The translations under genes and the position numbers were made by a program. Under the pieces are notes generated by a model. The model saw only the letters and a program-made list of their open reading frames with translations, did not search any database and was not told the origin of the DNA. Of a stretch of 7,323 bases of DNA, positions 1-5,348 are shown piece by piece. The stretch comes from Shewanella sp. (lineage in GTDB: Bacteria; Pseudomonadota; Gammaproteobacteria; Enterobacterales; Shewanellaceae): the NCBI GenBank assembly GCA_004195335.1, contig SDWK01000131.1, positions 1 to 7,323 on the forward strand. The letters are read 5' to 3'. Position 1 is the first letter of the stretch. Each line of letters begins with the position of its first letter.

Positions 1-66
1 ATATTTCCCGCGCTAATGCGGCTGTTATCGATCTAACTAACTTATTGACTAAAGGTTAATTAACTA

Positions 67-825
67 ATGAAAAAAACATTAATTGCATGTGCTCTACTAA
101 CATCGCTAGTAGGAACTTCTGCACAGGCAGCTTCACTGATTGGTTTTAAAGTCGGTGGTGATTACTGGAAGGCGGATACAAGTGGAACTTTTGCTGAAAA
201 TGGTCAACCGCAGCAAGACTTTAACTATAGTTCTGACGCTCAGGGCAGTGTCTGGGTGGCCGTTGAACATGGTATCCCACTCATTCCTAATTTCAAGATC
301 CGTGAAAATAGCCTGGACTCAAGTGGTAATGCAAGTCTGGCAACGGGTACGACGATGAGCTTTGGTGGTAAAGAGTTTACCGGAGATATCTCATCAAATA
401 CCGATCTCAGTAATACGGATTTCGTGCTCTATTACGAGATTCTTGACAATGATCTCGTTGCACTCGATCTAGGTGCCGCATATAAGAAAATGCACGGTTC
501 ATTCCGCGTGAATGACACTGCGACTAATGGTCGTCAGAACTCTGAAAAAGAACTCGATAGCGGTATCGTAATGGCTTACGCCGATGCACAGGTTGGTGTT
601 CCGGGTTTGGGTCTTTATGGTTTTGCCGAAGTGATGGTGGGTATCGATGAGTCCAGTGTCTATGACTATTCTGTCGGTCTAGGTTGGCAGTTTGATGGTA
701 CGGCACTCGATACCAAGGTGCGCGTCGGTTACCGTGACTTTAGCTTCGATGTGAATGACTTCGATGGCGTGAGTACAAACTCACAGTTTAAGGGTTACTT
801 CGCTGGTGTAGAATTAGTGTTCTAA
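67..825 (+). CDS. Outer-membrane beta-barrel protein (TIGR04219-like), function unknown
   Basis: A 252-residue exported protein. The N-terminus (MKKTLIACALLTSLVGTSAQA) is a typical Sec signal peptide with a likely signal peptidase I cut after Ala21 (AQA|A). The rest lacks long hydrophobic helices and alternates polar and aromatic/hydrophobic residues in short strands (for example around 117-140, 162-190, 197-225). It ends in a strand closing with Phe (GVELVF), the C-terminal aromatic signature recognised by the BAM complex. It is therefore inferred to be a small outer-membrane barrel. It resembles the TIGR04219 family, which I recall as common in Shewanella; this family call is from memory. 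The ATG is preceded by AAAGG at 51-55, spaced 11 nt, a somewhat long gap. It converges on tolC and seems to share its terminator. Only 66 bp of upstream sequence is present, so its promoter cannot be judged. Substrate and role are unknown. Confidence 0.82.
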   Translation: MKKTLIACALLTSLVGTSAQAASLIGFKVGGDYWKADTSGTFAENGQPQQDFNYSSDAQGSVWVAVEHGIPLIPNFKIRENSLDSSGNASLATGTTMSFGGKEFTGDISSNTDLSNTDFVLYYEILDNDLVALDLGAAYKKMHGSFRVNDTATNGRQNSEKELDSGIVMAYADAQVGVPGLGLYGFAEVMVGIDESSVYDYSVGLGWQFDGTALDTKVRVGYRDFSFDVNDFDGVSTNSQFKGYFAGVELVF

Positions 826-858
826 TACCAATTGGTATAGTTCTCAAATATTTGAGAA
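825..858. repeat. Two consecutive perfect palindromes downstream of the barrel gene
   Basis: Positions 825-838 (ATACCAATTGGTAT) are a perfect 14-bp palindrome beginning on the last base of the barrel gene's stop codon. Positions 841-858 (TTCTCAAATATTTGAGAA) are a perfect 18-bp palindrome. Neither has a loop, so as RNA each would form a hairpin only by opening its centre. They could be protein-binding sites, remnants of a dispersed repeat, or mRNA 3'-end protection elements. Which is unknown. Confidence 0.6.
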
Positions 859-860
859 TA

Positions 861-900
861 AAAAAACCGCCACTAACTGAGTTAGTTGGCGGTTTTTTTT
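861..900. terminator. Bidirectional intrinsic terminator between the barrel gene and tolC
   Basis: The stem pairs CCGCCA (867-872) with TGGCGG (887-892) and CTAA (873-876) with TTAG (882-885). It has a bulged T at 886 and a 5-nt loop (877-881). A T8 tract follows at 893-900 and an A7 tract precedes at 860-866, so the structure has a U-run for transcripts from either side. It lies 35 bp after the barrel stop and 24 bp after the end of tolC (reading on the minus strand). It therefore serves two convergent genes. Confidence 0.9.
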
Positions 901-923
901 AGCCTGGTCTTATCATCGATAGC

Positions 924-2249
924 TTATGGCGCTACAACTTGTGCTGTCAGGCCACTGTTGATAGCGATGACGTCATCTTCATTCAAGGTCCCAGCGGCTT
1001 GCTTAAGTGCTAGAATCGAGTTGACATAACCGTAACGCGCATCAGATAACTTACGCTTTGAATCATAGAGATCTCGAGTTCGGTTCAGTACGTCAACAAT
1101 AGTACGGGTTCCGACCTCAAAGCCTGCTTGAGTCGCTTTCAAGGCACTCTCTGAAGAGAGCACTGATTGCTCATAAGCTTTTATCGAGCTGATTGAAGCG
1201 CCGACGTTGTTAAAGTTGTTGCGGACATCTTTAACGACCTTACGGTAGGTCTGTTCCAGCTTTTCACTTGCATCAACAAACTGATACTGAGCTTGATTGA
1301 CTTTTGATGTGACTTTAAAGCCTTCGAAAATGGGGATGCTCAGTGTCAAAGCGACGTTGGCATTATCGAAATCGCTGTTGTTGTCTTCATGACTTTTTTG
1401 TTCAAGGTTGGTCTGATAGCCGGCATTTAAACTTAGCGAAGGCATGTGACCAGCCTTATAGAGACTGATGGTCTCTTGAGCGATATCTTTACCGATACGC
1501 CTGGTCATAAGATCGACACTGTTAGTCTCAGCCATCTTCAACCAGTCGTTAGGTTGTGCAGGGGATGGCGTGACCGCGGTGAAGCGAGTGGTATCTAAGA
1601 TATTGATCGACTTATGATCGATACCGGTAATTTCACGTAATGCTTCGTAGCTATTGATTAGCTCGTTTTCTGACAAAATTTCAGCGGCGCGAGCCAAGTC
1701 ATACTGAGCCTGTGCTTCGTGTACGTCGGTAATGGCGGTCAGACCTACGGCAAATCTTTGCTTAGTCTGCTCTAGCTGACGTTCGATAGCACGTTTTTCA
1801 GAACCTTGAAATTCGAAGTTATCTTTAGCCGATAAGACGTCGAAATAGGCACTGGTTACTCGGATGATTAGCTTTTGCAGTTCCGAGGCATAGGCAGCGT
1901 CGGCCTGAGAAGCTGCCAGCTCGGCTAAGCTTAGTCCTACCCATGCGCTGTGGTCGTAAATAACCTGATTTAAGGTTACACCAGCATTCAGACCGCTATT
2001 ATATTCGCTTGCTGAGACATCACTCCAACTTTTTCCGTAACCTACGCTAGCGCTGATGGTAGGAAGTAATGGAGCACGGTTTTCTTCAATCTGTTCGTAC
2101 AGGGCATCTCGCTGAGCCTTTGCCTGTAAGGCGATAGGATCACTTGTGAGCGCTTGTTCGTAAATCTGCAATAAATCATCGGCCTGTACGGCTGAAGTGG
2201 TGGCTGCAAGCGTTAAAGCTGCGCATATCGTTCGGATCTTGAATTTCAT
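924..2249 (-). CDS. tolC: TolC outer-membrane channel protein
   Basis: The trimeric outer-membrane exit duct for RND, MFS and type I secretion systems, spanning outer membrane and periplasm. The product is 441 residues. The signal peptide MKFKIRTICAALTLAATTSAVQA is cut before Asp24-Asp25. Two outer-membrane efflux repeats follow: the first carries QRFAVGLTAITDV (165-176), the second carries KVNQAQYQFVDASEKLEQ (316-333) and VGTRTIVDVL (379-388). These match E. coli TolC closely. The start is the ATG at 2249, with AAGGA six bases upstream and the signal peptide directly after it. The frame stays open 39 codons further up, but that extension has no good ribosome-binding site and would bury the signal peptide. 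The protein stops after NEDDVIAINSGL plus eight residues, so it lacks the long polar C-terminal tail of the 493-residue E. coli precursor. Gate residues: Phe377 and Asn389 stand where E. coli has Tyr362 and Asp374; Arg382, Asp386 and Thr174-Asp175 match. Monocistronic, divergent from nudF as in E. coli. Confidence 0.96.
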   Translation of the reverse strand: MKFKIRTICAALTLAATTSAVQADDLLQIYEQALTSDPIALQAKAQRDALYEQIEENRAPLLPTISASVGYGKSWSDVSASEYNSGLNAGVTLNQVIYDHSAWVGLSLAELAASQADAAYASELQKLIIRVTSAYFDVLSAKDNFEFQGSEKRAIERQLEQTKQRFAVGLTAITDVHEAQAQYDLARAAEILSENELINSYEALREITGIDHKSINILDTTRFTAVTPSPAQPNDWLKMAETNSVDLMTRRIGKDIAQETISLYKAGHMPSLSLNAGYQTNLEQKSHEDNNSDFDNANVALTLSIPIFEGFKVTSKVNQAQYQFVDASEKLEQTYRKVVKDVRNNFNNVGASISSIKAYEQSVLSSESALKATQAGFEVGTRTIVDVLNRTRDLYDSKRKLSDARYGYVNSILALKQAAGTLNEDDVIAINSGLTAQVVAP

Positions 2250-2252
2250 TAG

Positions 2253-2268
2253 TTGTCCTTTTAGACAA
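2253..2268 (-). promoter_or_regulatory. tolC ribosome-binding site presented in a hairpin loop
   Basis: On the tolC strand TTGTC and GACAA form a 5-bp stem around the 6-nt loop TAAAAG. The Shine-Dalgarno AAGGA (2256-2260) spans the loop edge and the 3' arm, six bases before the ATG. Such a fold could expose or partly block ribosome binding. With five base pairs, three of them A-U, it is weak, and the regulatory role is inference. Confidence 0.4.
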
Positions 2269-2285
2269 AATCCTCCACTGGAGGA
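2267..2285 (-). promoter_or_regulatory. Hairpin plus short T-run in the tolC leader
   Basis: On the tolC strand TCCTCCA-G-TGGAGGA (2285 down to 2271) is an inverted repeat with 7-base arms, realistically a 5-bp stem with a 5-nt loop. TTTT (2270-2267) follows directly. It resembles a weak attenuator just ahead of the ribosome-binding site. Its GGAGG could also compete for ribosomes, since no start codon follows it at normal spacing. The T-run is too short for confident termination. Confidence 0.35.
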
Positions 2286-2341
2286 GCCATTTAACTTTAT
2301 ATAGCTAAGTGATACCTCACAAAAAACTGTAAGGCGGTTTG

Positions 2342-2361
2342 CGCTTCCCGACGCTTCCCGA
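2342..2361. repeat. Tandem 10-bp direct repeat upstream of tolC
   Basis: CGCTTCCCGA occurs twice back to back with no mismatch (TCGGGAAGCG on the tolC strand). The period equals about one DNA helical turn, which fits side-by-side regulator binding. It lies about 40 bp downstream of the predicted tolC -10, so it would sit in the transcribed leader if that promoter is right. It is GC-rich inside an AT-rich stretch. Confidence 0.7.
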
Positions 2362-2399
2362 TACATCTAAACTTAATGACTATTTCATTTAAGAGATAG

Positions 2400-2429
2400 A
2401 TATTAAGAAATTACCTGTTTTTAAGTCAA
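2400..2429 (-). promoter_or_regulatory. Candidate sigma-70 promoter for tolC
   Basis: On the minus strand TTGACT (2429-2424) gives five of six -35 consensus bases. An 18-bp spacer leads to TAATAT (2405-2400), four of six for -10. It would give a leader of roughly 140 nt including the tandem repeat and the two hairpins. Another TATATA (around 2297-2302 on the same strand) lacks a properly spaced -35. Confidence 0.4.
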
Positions 2430-2501
2430 CTATAAATTGTAACAGTTTTTGATTTTAATTATGCTTTTTCTACCTATTTTATCTGTACCATTTGTTTAGC
2501 G

Positions 2502-2530
2502 TTGCTTTTGGCTACACCTAATGGTTTATT
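2502..2530 (+). promoter_or_regulatory. Weak candidate promoter for nudF
   Basis: TTGCTT (2502-2507) and TTTATT (2525-2530) are 17 bp apart and end about 30 bp before the nudF start. The matches are only three and four of six. A second possible -35, TTGATT at 2449-2454, has no good -10 partner. It is chosen for spacing and position. Confidence 0.25.
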
Positions 2531-2561
2531 ACTGCAAAAACGATCCAATATGGAGGTTTAA

Positions 2562-3167
2562 ATGAAACAAAAATATAGCCATGAGGATGTAGAATTGTTG
2601 GGGAAAAGGACCCTCTTTCAAGGTTTTTTTACCTTGGATGAATATCGGTTTAAGCATAGATTATTCAATGGTGGCTGGAGCGGTGAGGTTGTCCGGGAAG
2701 TGTTTGAGAGGGGAGATGCCGTCATCGTGTTGCCCTACGATCCCAACACCGATCAGGTCATTTTAATTGAGCAGATAAGGATCCCCGTATTTCGTTCGGG
2801 GAATACACCTTGGCTGCTGGAGTTGGTCGCAGGCATGATTGAACCGGGAGAGTCTGCCTTAGATGTAGCATCAAGGGAGCTTAAAGAGGAAGCCGGGATA
2901 AAGGCTCGAAAGATTGAGAAGCTCGCGACTTATTTCTCCAGTCCGGGAGGCTCCAGTGAAAAATTTGATTTTTTTTGGGCTGAAGTTGATGCAAGCCAAG
3001 CGCATGGAGTGCACGGACTTAGCGAAGAGAATGAAGATATACTCGTTCATGTCATGGGGCGTGCGGAGGCATTTACTTTAGTGAAAGATGGTATAATCAA
3101 CAATGCGTCCACCGTTATTGGACTGCAGTGGCTTGAGCTAAACTATAAAACACTAAGACTTAAGTAA
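2562..3167 (+). CDS. nudF: ADP-ribose pyrophosphatase (Nudix hydrolase NudF)
   Basis: Cytosolic Nudix enzyme that hydrolyses ADP-ribose to AMP and ribose 5-phosphate, limiting free ADP-ribose. The product is 201 residues, against 209 in E. coli. The Nudix box is complete at 91-113: Gly91, Glu97, Arg105-Glu106, Glu109-Glu110, Gly112, Ile113 fit GX5EX7REUXEEXGU. SPGG at 127-130 places Pro128 about 15 residues after the box, the spacing typical of the ADP-ribose subgroup. GDAVIVLPYDP (51-61) opens the fold, as in other NudF proteins. The ATG has a strong TGGAGG (2551-2556) five bases upstream. It is first in the same-strand series and divergent from tolC, as in E. coli. Related enzymes can also act on GDP-mannose or nucleotide sugars; context and the Pro favour ADP-ribose. 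Confidence 0.94.
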   Translation: MKQKYSHEDVELLGKRTLFQGFFTLDEYRFKHRLFNGGWSGEVVREVFERGDAVIVLPYDPNTDQVILIEQIRIPVFRSGNTPWLLELVAGMIEPGESALDVASRELKEEAGIKARKIEKLATYFSSPGGSSEKFDFFWAEVDASQAHGVHGLSEENEDILVHVMGRAEAFTLVKDGIINNASTVIGLQWLELNYKTLRLK

Positions 3168-3190
3168 TCAGTTTTAAGTAGTAAGTGTTA

Positions 3191-3204
3191 AAGGCTATTG
3201 CCTT
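3191..3204 (+). other. Short hairpin between nudF and the DUF1249 gene
   Basis: AAGGC and GCCTT form a perfect 5-bp stem around TATT in the 67-bp gap after nudF. No T-run follows, so it is not a terminator by itself. It may be an mRNA processing or stability element, or chance. Confidence 0.3.
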
Positions 3205-3234
3205 GAACGTAAATCAAACATTATTGAAAGAGAA

Positions 3235-3690
3235 ATGTCCGTGAGTAAGACAGCATGTAGCTTAAATCCTAAGAAGTACCAGCCCGATATAAATCGGTTT
3301 TTATCTCTCTGCGGCCGAAATTATTTCTACATTTTGCGTTGGCTACCCTCTGAAGTGGGGCAAGGGGATGTCTGGCAAGTTGAAGGAGAGTTTGGATGCC
3401 TCGATGTGCGCTTACTCGAAAATACCAAGTATACCCAACTGATCGAGATCTCAAGAGAGCTGAGTCAATCTGATTACGTCCACTCTCCACAGGTCTGTGT
3501 AAGGGTTTATCATGATGCGAAATTAGCAGAAGTGTTAACTAGTCGACAGATTTATCAATTGCGTCCGGTATATGATTATCCAAATGTACGTATGCACCAT
3601 CGTGATGAAAAGTATCAGGTCAATGCTTTTTTGGAAGAGTTATTAAAGATCGATAGCCACATGAGTGCGATTTGTTTGTCAGAATCTTAG
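3235..3690 (+). CDS. yqiB: DUF1249 family protein (YqiB)
   Basis: A small soluble protein of unknown function, orthologous to E. coli YqiB (about 140 residues; 151 here). It has no signal peptide or membrane segment. Recognisable conserved blocks are TKYTQLIEI (64-72), VRVYHDAKLAEV (89-100) and a highly conserved C-terminal block 113-137 with YDYPN, His121-His122, RDEK (123-126) and QVNAFLEELL. The His, Arg, Asp and Glu residues there could be functional, but no catalytic motif is recognised. Start choice is uncertain. The only Shine-Dalgarno-like stretch (AAGAG, 3228-3232) is two bases before the ATG at 3235 but eight before an in-frame GTG at 3241, so the GTG may be the true start, giving 149 residues. 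The stop codon overlaps the ribosome-binding site of cpdA, so the two genes are probably translated together. Confidence 0.9.
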   Translation: MSVSKTACSLNPKKYQPDINRFLSLCGRNYFYILRWLPSEVGQGDVWQVEGEFGCLDVRLLENTKYTQLIEISRELSQSDYVHSPQVCVRVYHDAKLAEVLTSRQIYQLRPVYDYPNVRMHHRDEKYQVNAFLEELLKIDSHMSAICLSES

Positions 3691-3699
3691 GGTTTAATT

Positions 3700-4539
3700 G
3701 TGTTAAAAGAGGCTATCTCTTATTCAATCGAAGATAATGCTAGTGTGCGAGTCGTACAGATTACGGACCCACATCTGTTTGCCGATCCTGACGCTCAGCT
3801 GCTAGGTGTCAATACGGCTCAAAGTCTAGAAGCTGTACTTAACACGATTAATGCAGTGCATTACCCTGCCGATTTTATGTTGGCTACCGGTGATATCAGT
3901 CAAGACTATTCCAGTGAGTCCTATCAGCATTTTTTACGAGCCATTTCTCCCATCGAATTGCCTTGCCATTATCTACCGGGCAATCATGATGACCCTCGTA
4001 TCATGCATCTTAATATGCAGGGGCCGAAAATTTTTGGGCAAAGAAGAATCCTAGCCGGAAATTGGCAGATCATCATGTTAGATTCAACGGTTCGGGGAAA
4101 GCCTGGCGGGCACATGTCCGATAGTGAGATTGACATTATCAAGAGCGCGATCGCCGACCAACCCGATCGCCATATCTTGCTTGTAATGCATCATAATCCG
4201 ATATTAGTTAATTGCACTTGGCTCGATCAGCACTGTATGGACAACGGCAGCGATTTCATTGAACAAATGGCTGAACTACCACAGATAAAAGGATTACTGT
4301 GGGGACATGTACACCAAAAATTGGACCAAGAACACCTCGGAAAGCATGGCATGGTACGTTTGATGTCGACACCATCAACCTGTATTCAATTCAAGCCAAA
4401 ATCTTCCTATTTCGCATTGGATGCCCTTCAACCCGGTTATCGATTGCTTGAGCTAAAAGCGGATGGCAGTATTTTAACTAATATTTATCGGGTGCCTGGT
4501 GACAACTTCTCACCAGATAGAGAGGCGAGTGGTTACTAG
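3700..4539 (+). CDS. cpdA: 3',5'-cyclic-AMP phosphodiesterase CpdA
   Basis: Class III cyclic nucleotide phosphodiesterase, a binuclear metal calcineurin-like enzyme that hydrolyses cAMP to AMP in the cytosol and so lowers CRP signalling. The product is 279 residues (E. coli about 275). All metal-ligand motifs are present in order: Asp23 and His25 (ITDPHLF), Asp65 (GDISQD), Asn95 and His96 (GNHDD), His164 (MHHNP), His203 and His205 (GHVHQ). The C-terminal block STPSTCIQFKP (223-233) and the end EASGY also match CpdA. The start is GTG at 3700: AGGG (3689-3692) lies seven bases upstream and overlaps the stop of the DUF1249 gene, suggesting translational coupling. The N-terminus aligns with CpdA at that start. 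In Shewanella, where cAMP-CRP is important for anaerobic respiration, this enzyme may affect respiratory gene expression; that is inference. Confidence 0.95.
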   Translation: MLKEAISYSIEDNASVRVVQITDPHLFADPDAQLLGVNTAQSLEAVLNTINAVHYPADFMLATGDISQDYSSESYQHFLRAISPIELPCHYLPGNHDDPRIMHLNMQGPKIFGQRRILAGNWQIIMLDSTVRGKPGGHMSDSEIDIIKSAIADQPDRHILLVMHHNPILVNCTWLDQHCMDNGSDFIEQMAELPQIKGLLWGHVHQKLDQEHLGKHGMVRLMSTPSTCIQFKPKSSYFALDALQPGYRLLELKADGSILTNIYRVPGDNFSPDREASGY

Positions 4540-4769
4540 GTCGCTCGCAAGATCACTAGCAAAGCATTCGGGAGGCGCCATTGTAACGTTCAAGGTTTCT
4601 GATATGTTGTAAATTTATTGCCTTAAGCCGAGTTATTAATCGCTAACCCTTGGTAGAAACCTCCGCAAGTGTTAGCATTCCACGGATCGTTTATTGTGTT
4701 TTTTCGATGACTCCCCAGGTTGGTCCATTGTGATTGTTCATAACGTGAATAACCACAGAATGAGGAAAT
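4540..4769 (+). other. 230-bp gap between cpdA and yqiA
   Basis: No reading frame of note on either strand was recognised. The main structure is a strong inverted repeat (4642-4676). A weak promoter candidate is TTGTAA (4581-4586) with TATGTT (4603-4608), 16 bp apart, four of six matches each. TGTGA at 4729-4733 is a single CRP-like half site whose partner half is poor. The gap interrupts an otherwise compact gene series, so yqiA and parE may have their own transcription start here. Confidence 0.5.
4642..4676. repeat. Imperfect inverted repeat in the cpdA-yqiA gap
   Basis: GCTAACCCTTG (4642-4652) and CAAGTGTTAGC (4666-4676) are complementary at 10 of 11 positions with one C/T mismatch, enclosing a 13-nt loop. 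No T-run follows on either strand, so it is not a classical terminator. It may be an RNA hairpin in the mRNA between cpdA and yqiA, or a relic of a small inserted element. Confidence 0.65.
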
Positions 4770-5348
4770 ATGCTGCTCTATATTCATGGGTTTAATAGTT
4801 CCCCTTTATCAGAAAAAGGAATTGTTACTGCGCAGTTCATTGCTGAGCATTACCCGGATCTCGTTTTTATGCAGCCTCAATTACCTTCCAGTCCTAAAAA
4901 AGCGATGATTTTGTTGTCTGGTCTAGTTGAGTCAGCCCTCGATGCTGGTGAAACATTGTCCTTTATCGGTTCCTCTCTTGGTGGGTATTTTGCGAGTTAT
5001 TTAGCTGAAAAATATGGTGGCCGGGCTGCATTGATAAACCCAGCTGTGACACCATTTGATCTCTTCGATGAGTTTATCGGCCCTCAGCATAACCCTTATA
5101 CCGATGAGCATTATCAGGTGAGTCCTGAACATAAATGTGACGTCGCAGAGTTTAATACTAAAGTTATTTTTAACCCGGATCGTTTCTTTGTATTATTGCA
5201 ATCGGGTGATGAAGTCCTCGATTATCAACAAGCCGTTCAGAAATACCATTGTTGCCAACTTCTGGTTGAAGCCGGTGGTGATCATAGTTTTATAGGCTAT
5301 GAAAAGCAGTTGCATTCCATCTGTGAGTTTCTGTTTCTTGACAAATAG
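4770..5348 (+). CDS. yqiA: YqiA alpha/beta-hydrolase fold esterase
   Basis: A small cytosolic serine esterase (UPF0227 family; E. coli YqiA hydrolyses short acyl esters such as palmitoyl-CoA and p-nitrophenyl esters in vitro, physiological substrate unknown). The product is 192 residues, the usual length. MLLYIHGFNSSP (1-12) gives the oxyanion-hole strand, GSSLGG (67-72) holds the nucleophile Ser69, GDEVLDY (146-152) supplies Asp147 and GGDHSF (169-174) supplies His172, so the triad is complete. NPAVTPF (90-96) and NPYT (108-111) also match YqiA. The ATG at 4770 is the only possible start, because an in-frame TGA lies at 4761-4763. GAGG (4762-4765) is four bases upstream, a tight spacing. The gene follows a 230-bp gap after cpdA and ends 48 bp before parE. 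Confidence 0.93.
   Translation: MLLYIHGFNSSPLSEKGIVTAQFIAEHYPDLVFMQPQLPSSPKKAMILLSGLVESALDAGETLSFIGSSLGGYFASYLAEKYGGRAALINPAVTPFDLFDEFIGPQHNPYTDEHYQVSPEHKCDVAEFNTKVIFNPDRFFVLLQSGDEVLDYQQAVQKYHCCQLLVEAGGDHSFIGYEKQLHSICEFLFLDK

Larger units (their letters stand above)
2250..2561. other. Divergent tolC-nudF intergenic region
   Basis: This 312-bp region separates the tolC and nudF start codons. The part from about 2367 to 2480 is AT-rich and holds the best tolC promoter candidate. The part next to tolC (2250-2366) contains the tandem repeat and two hairpins described separately. It also keeps an open frame in phase with tolC, which I read as chance. The part next to nudF holds a weak promoter candidate and a strong ribosome-binding site. 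I see no convincing separate small gene here. Confidence 0.7.

Noticed and set aside
1..66. A promoter for the barrel gene using TTGACT at 45-50.
   Set aside because: It is only 16 bp from the start codon, leaving no room for a -10 and transcription start. The real promoter is probably outside the window.
524..706. A minus-strand 60-codon open frame inside the barrel gene.
   Set aside because: It lies wholly within a well-supported gene, and its translation (rich in His, Arg, Pro) looks like an antisense shadow.
2250..2366. A 39-codon N-terminal extension of TolC starting at ATG 2366.
   Set aside because: It has no good ribosome-binding site, would place the signal peptide inside the protein, and crosses the tandem repeat and hairpins. 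The ATG at 2249 has AAGGA at ideal spacing and begins a textbook signal peptide.
3269..3490. A minus-strand 73-codon open frame inside the DUF1249 gene.
   Set aside because: It overlaps a conserved gene completely and has no recognisable domain or ribosome-binding site support.
4642..4676. Integron attC site, because the arms carry AAC and GTT.
   Set aside because: The right arm reads GTTAGCA, which does not fit GTTRRRY, and the left arm does not fit RYYYAAC. The element is short, and there is no integrase or cassette gene nearby.
4729..4744. CRP-cAMP binding site upstream of yqiA.
   Set aside because: TGTGA is followed after six bases by ATAAC, which matches the TCACA half at only one position. 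A half site alone is expected by chance.
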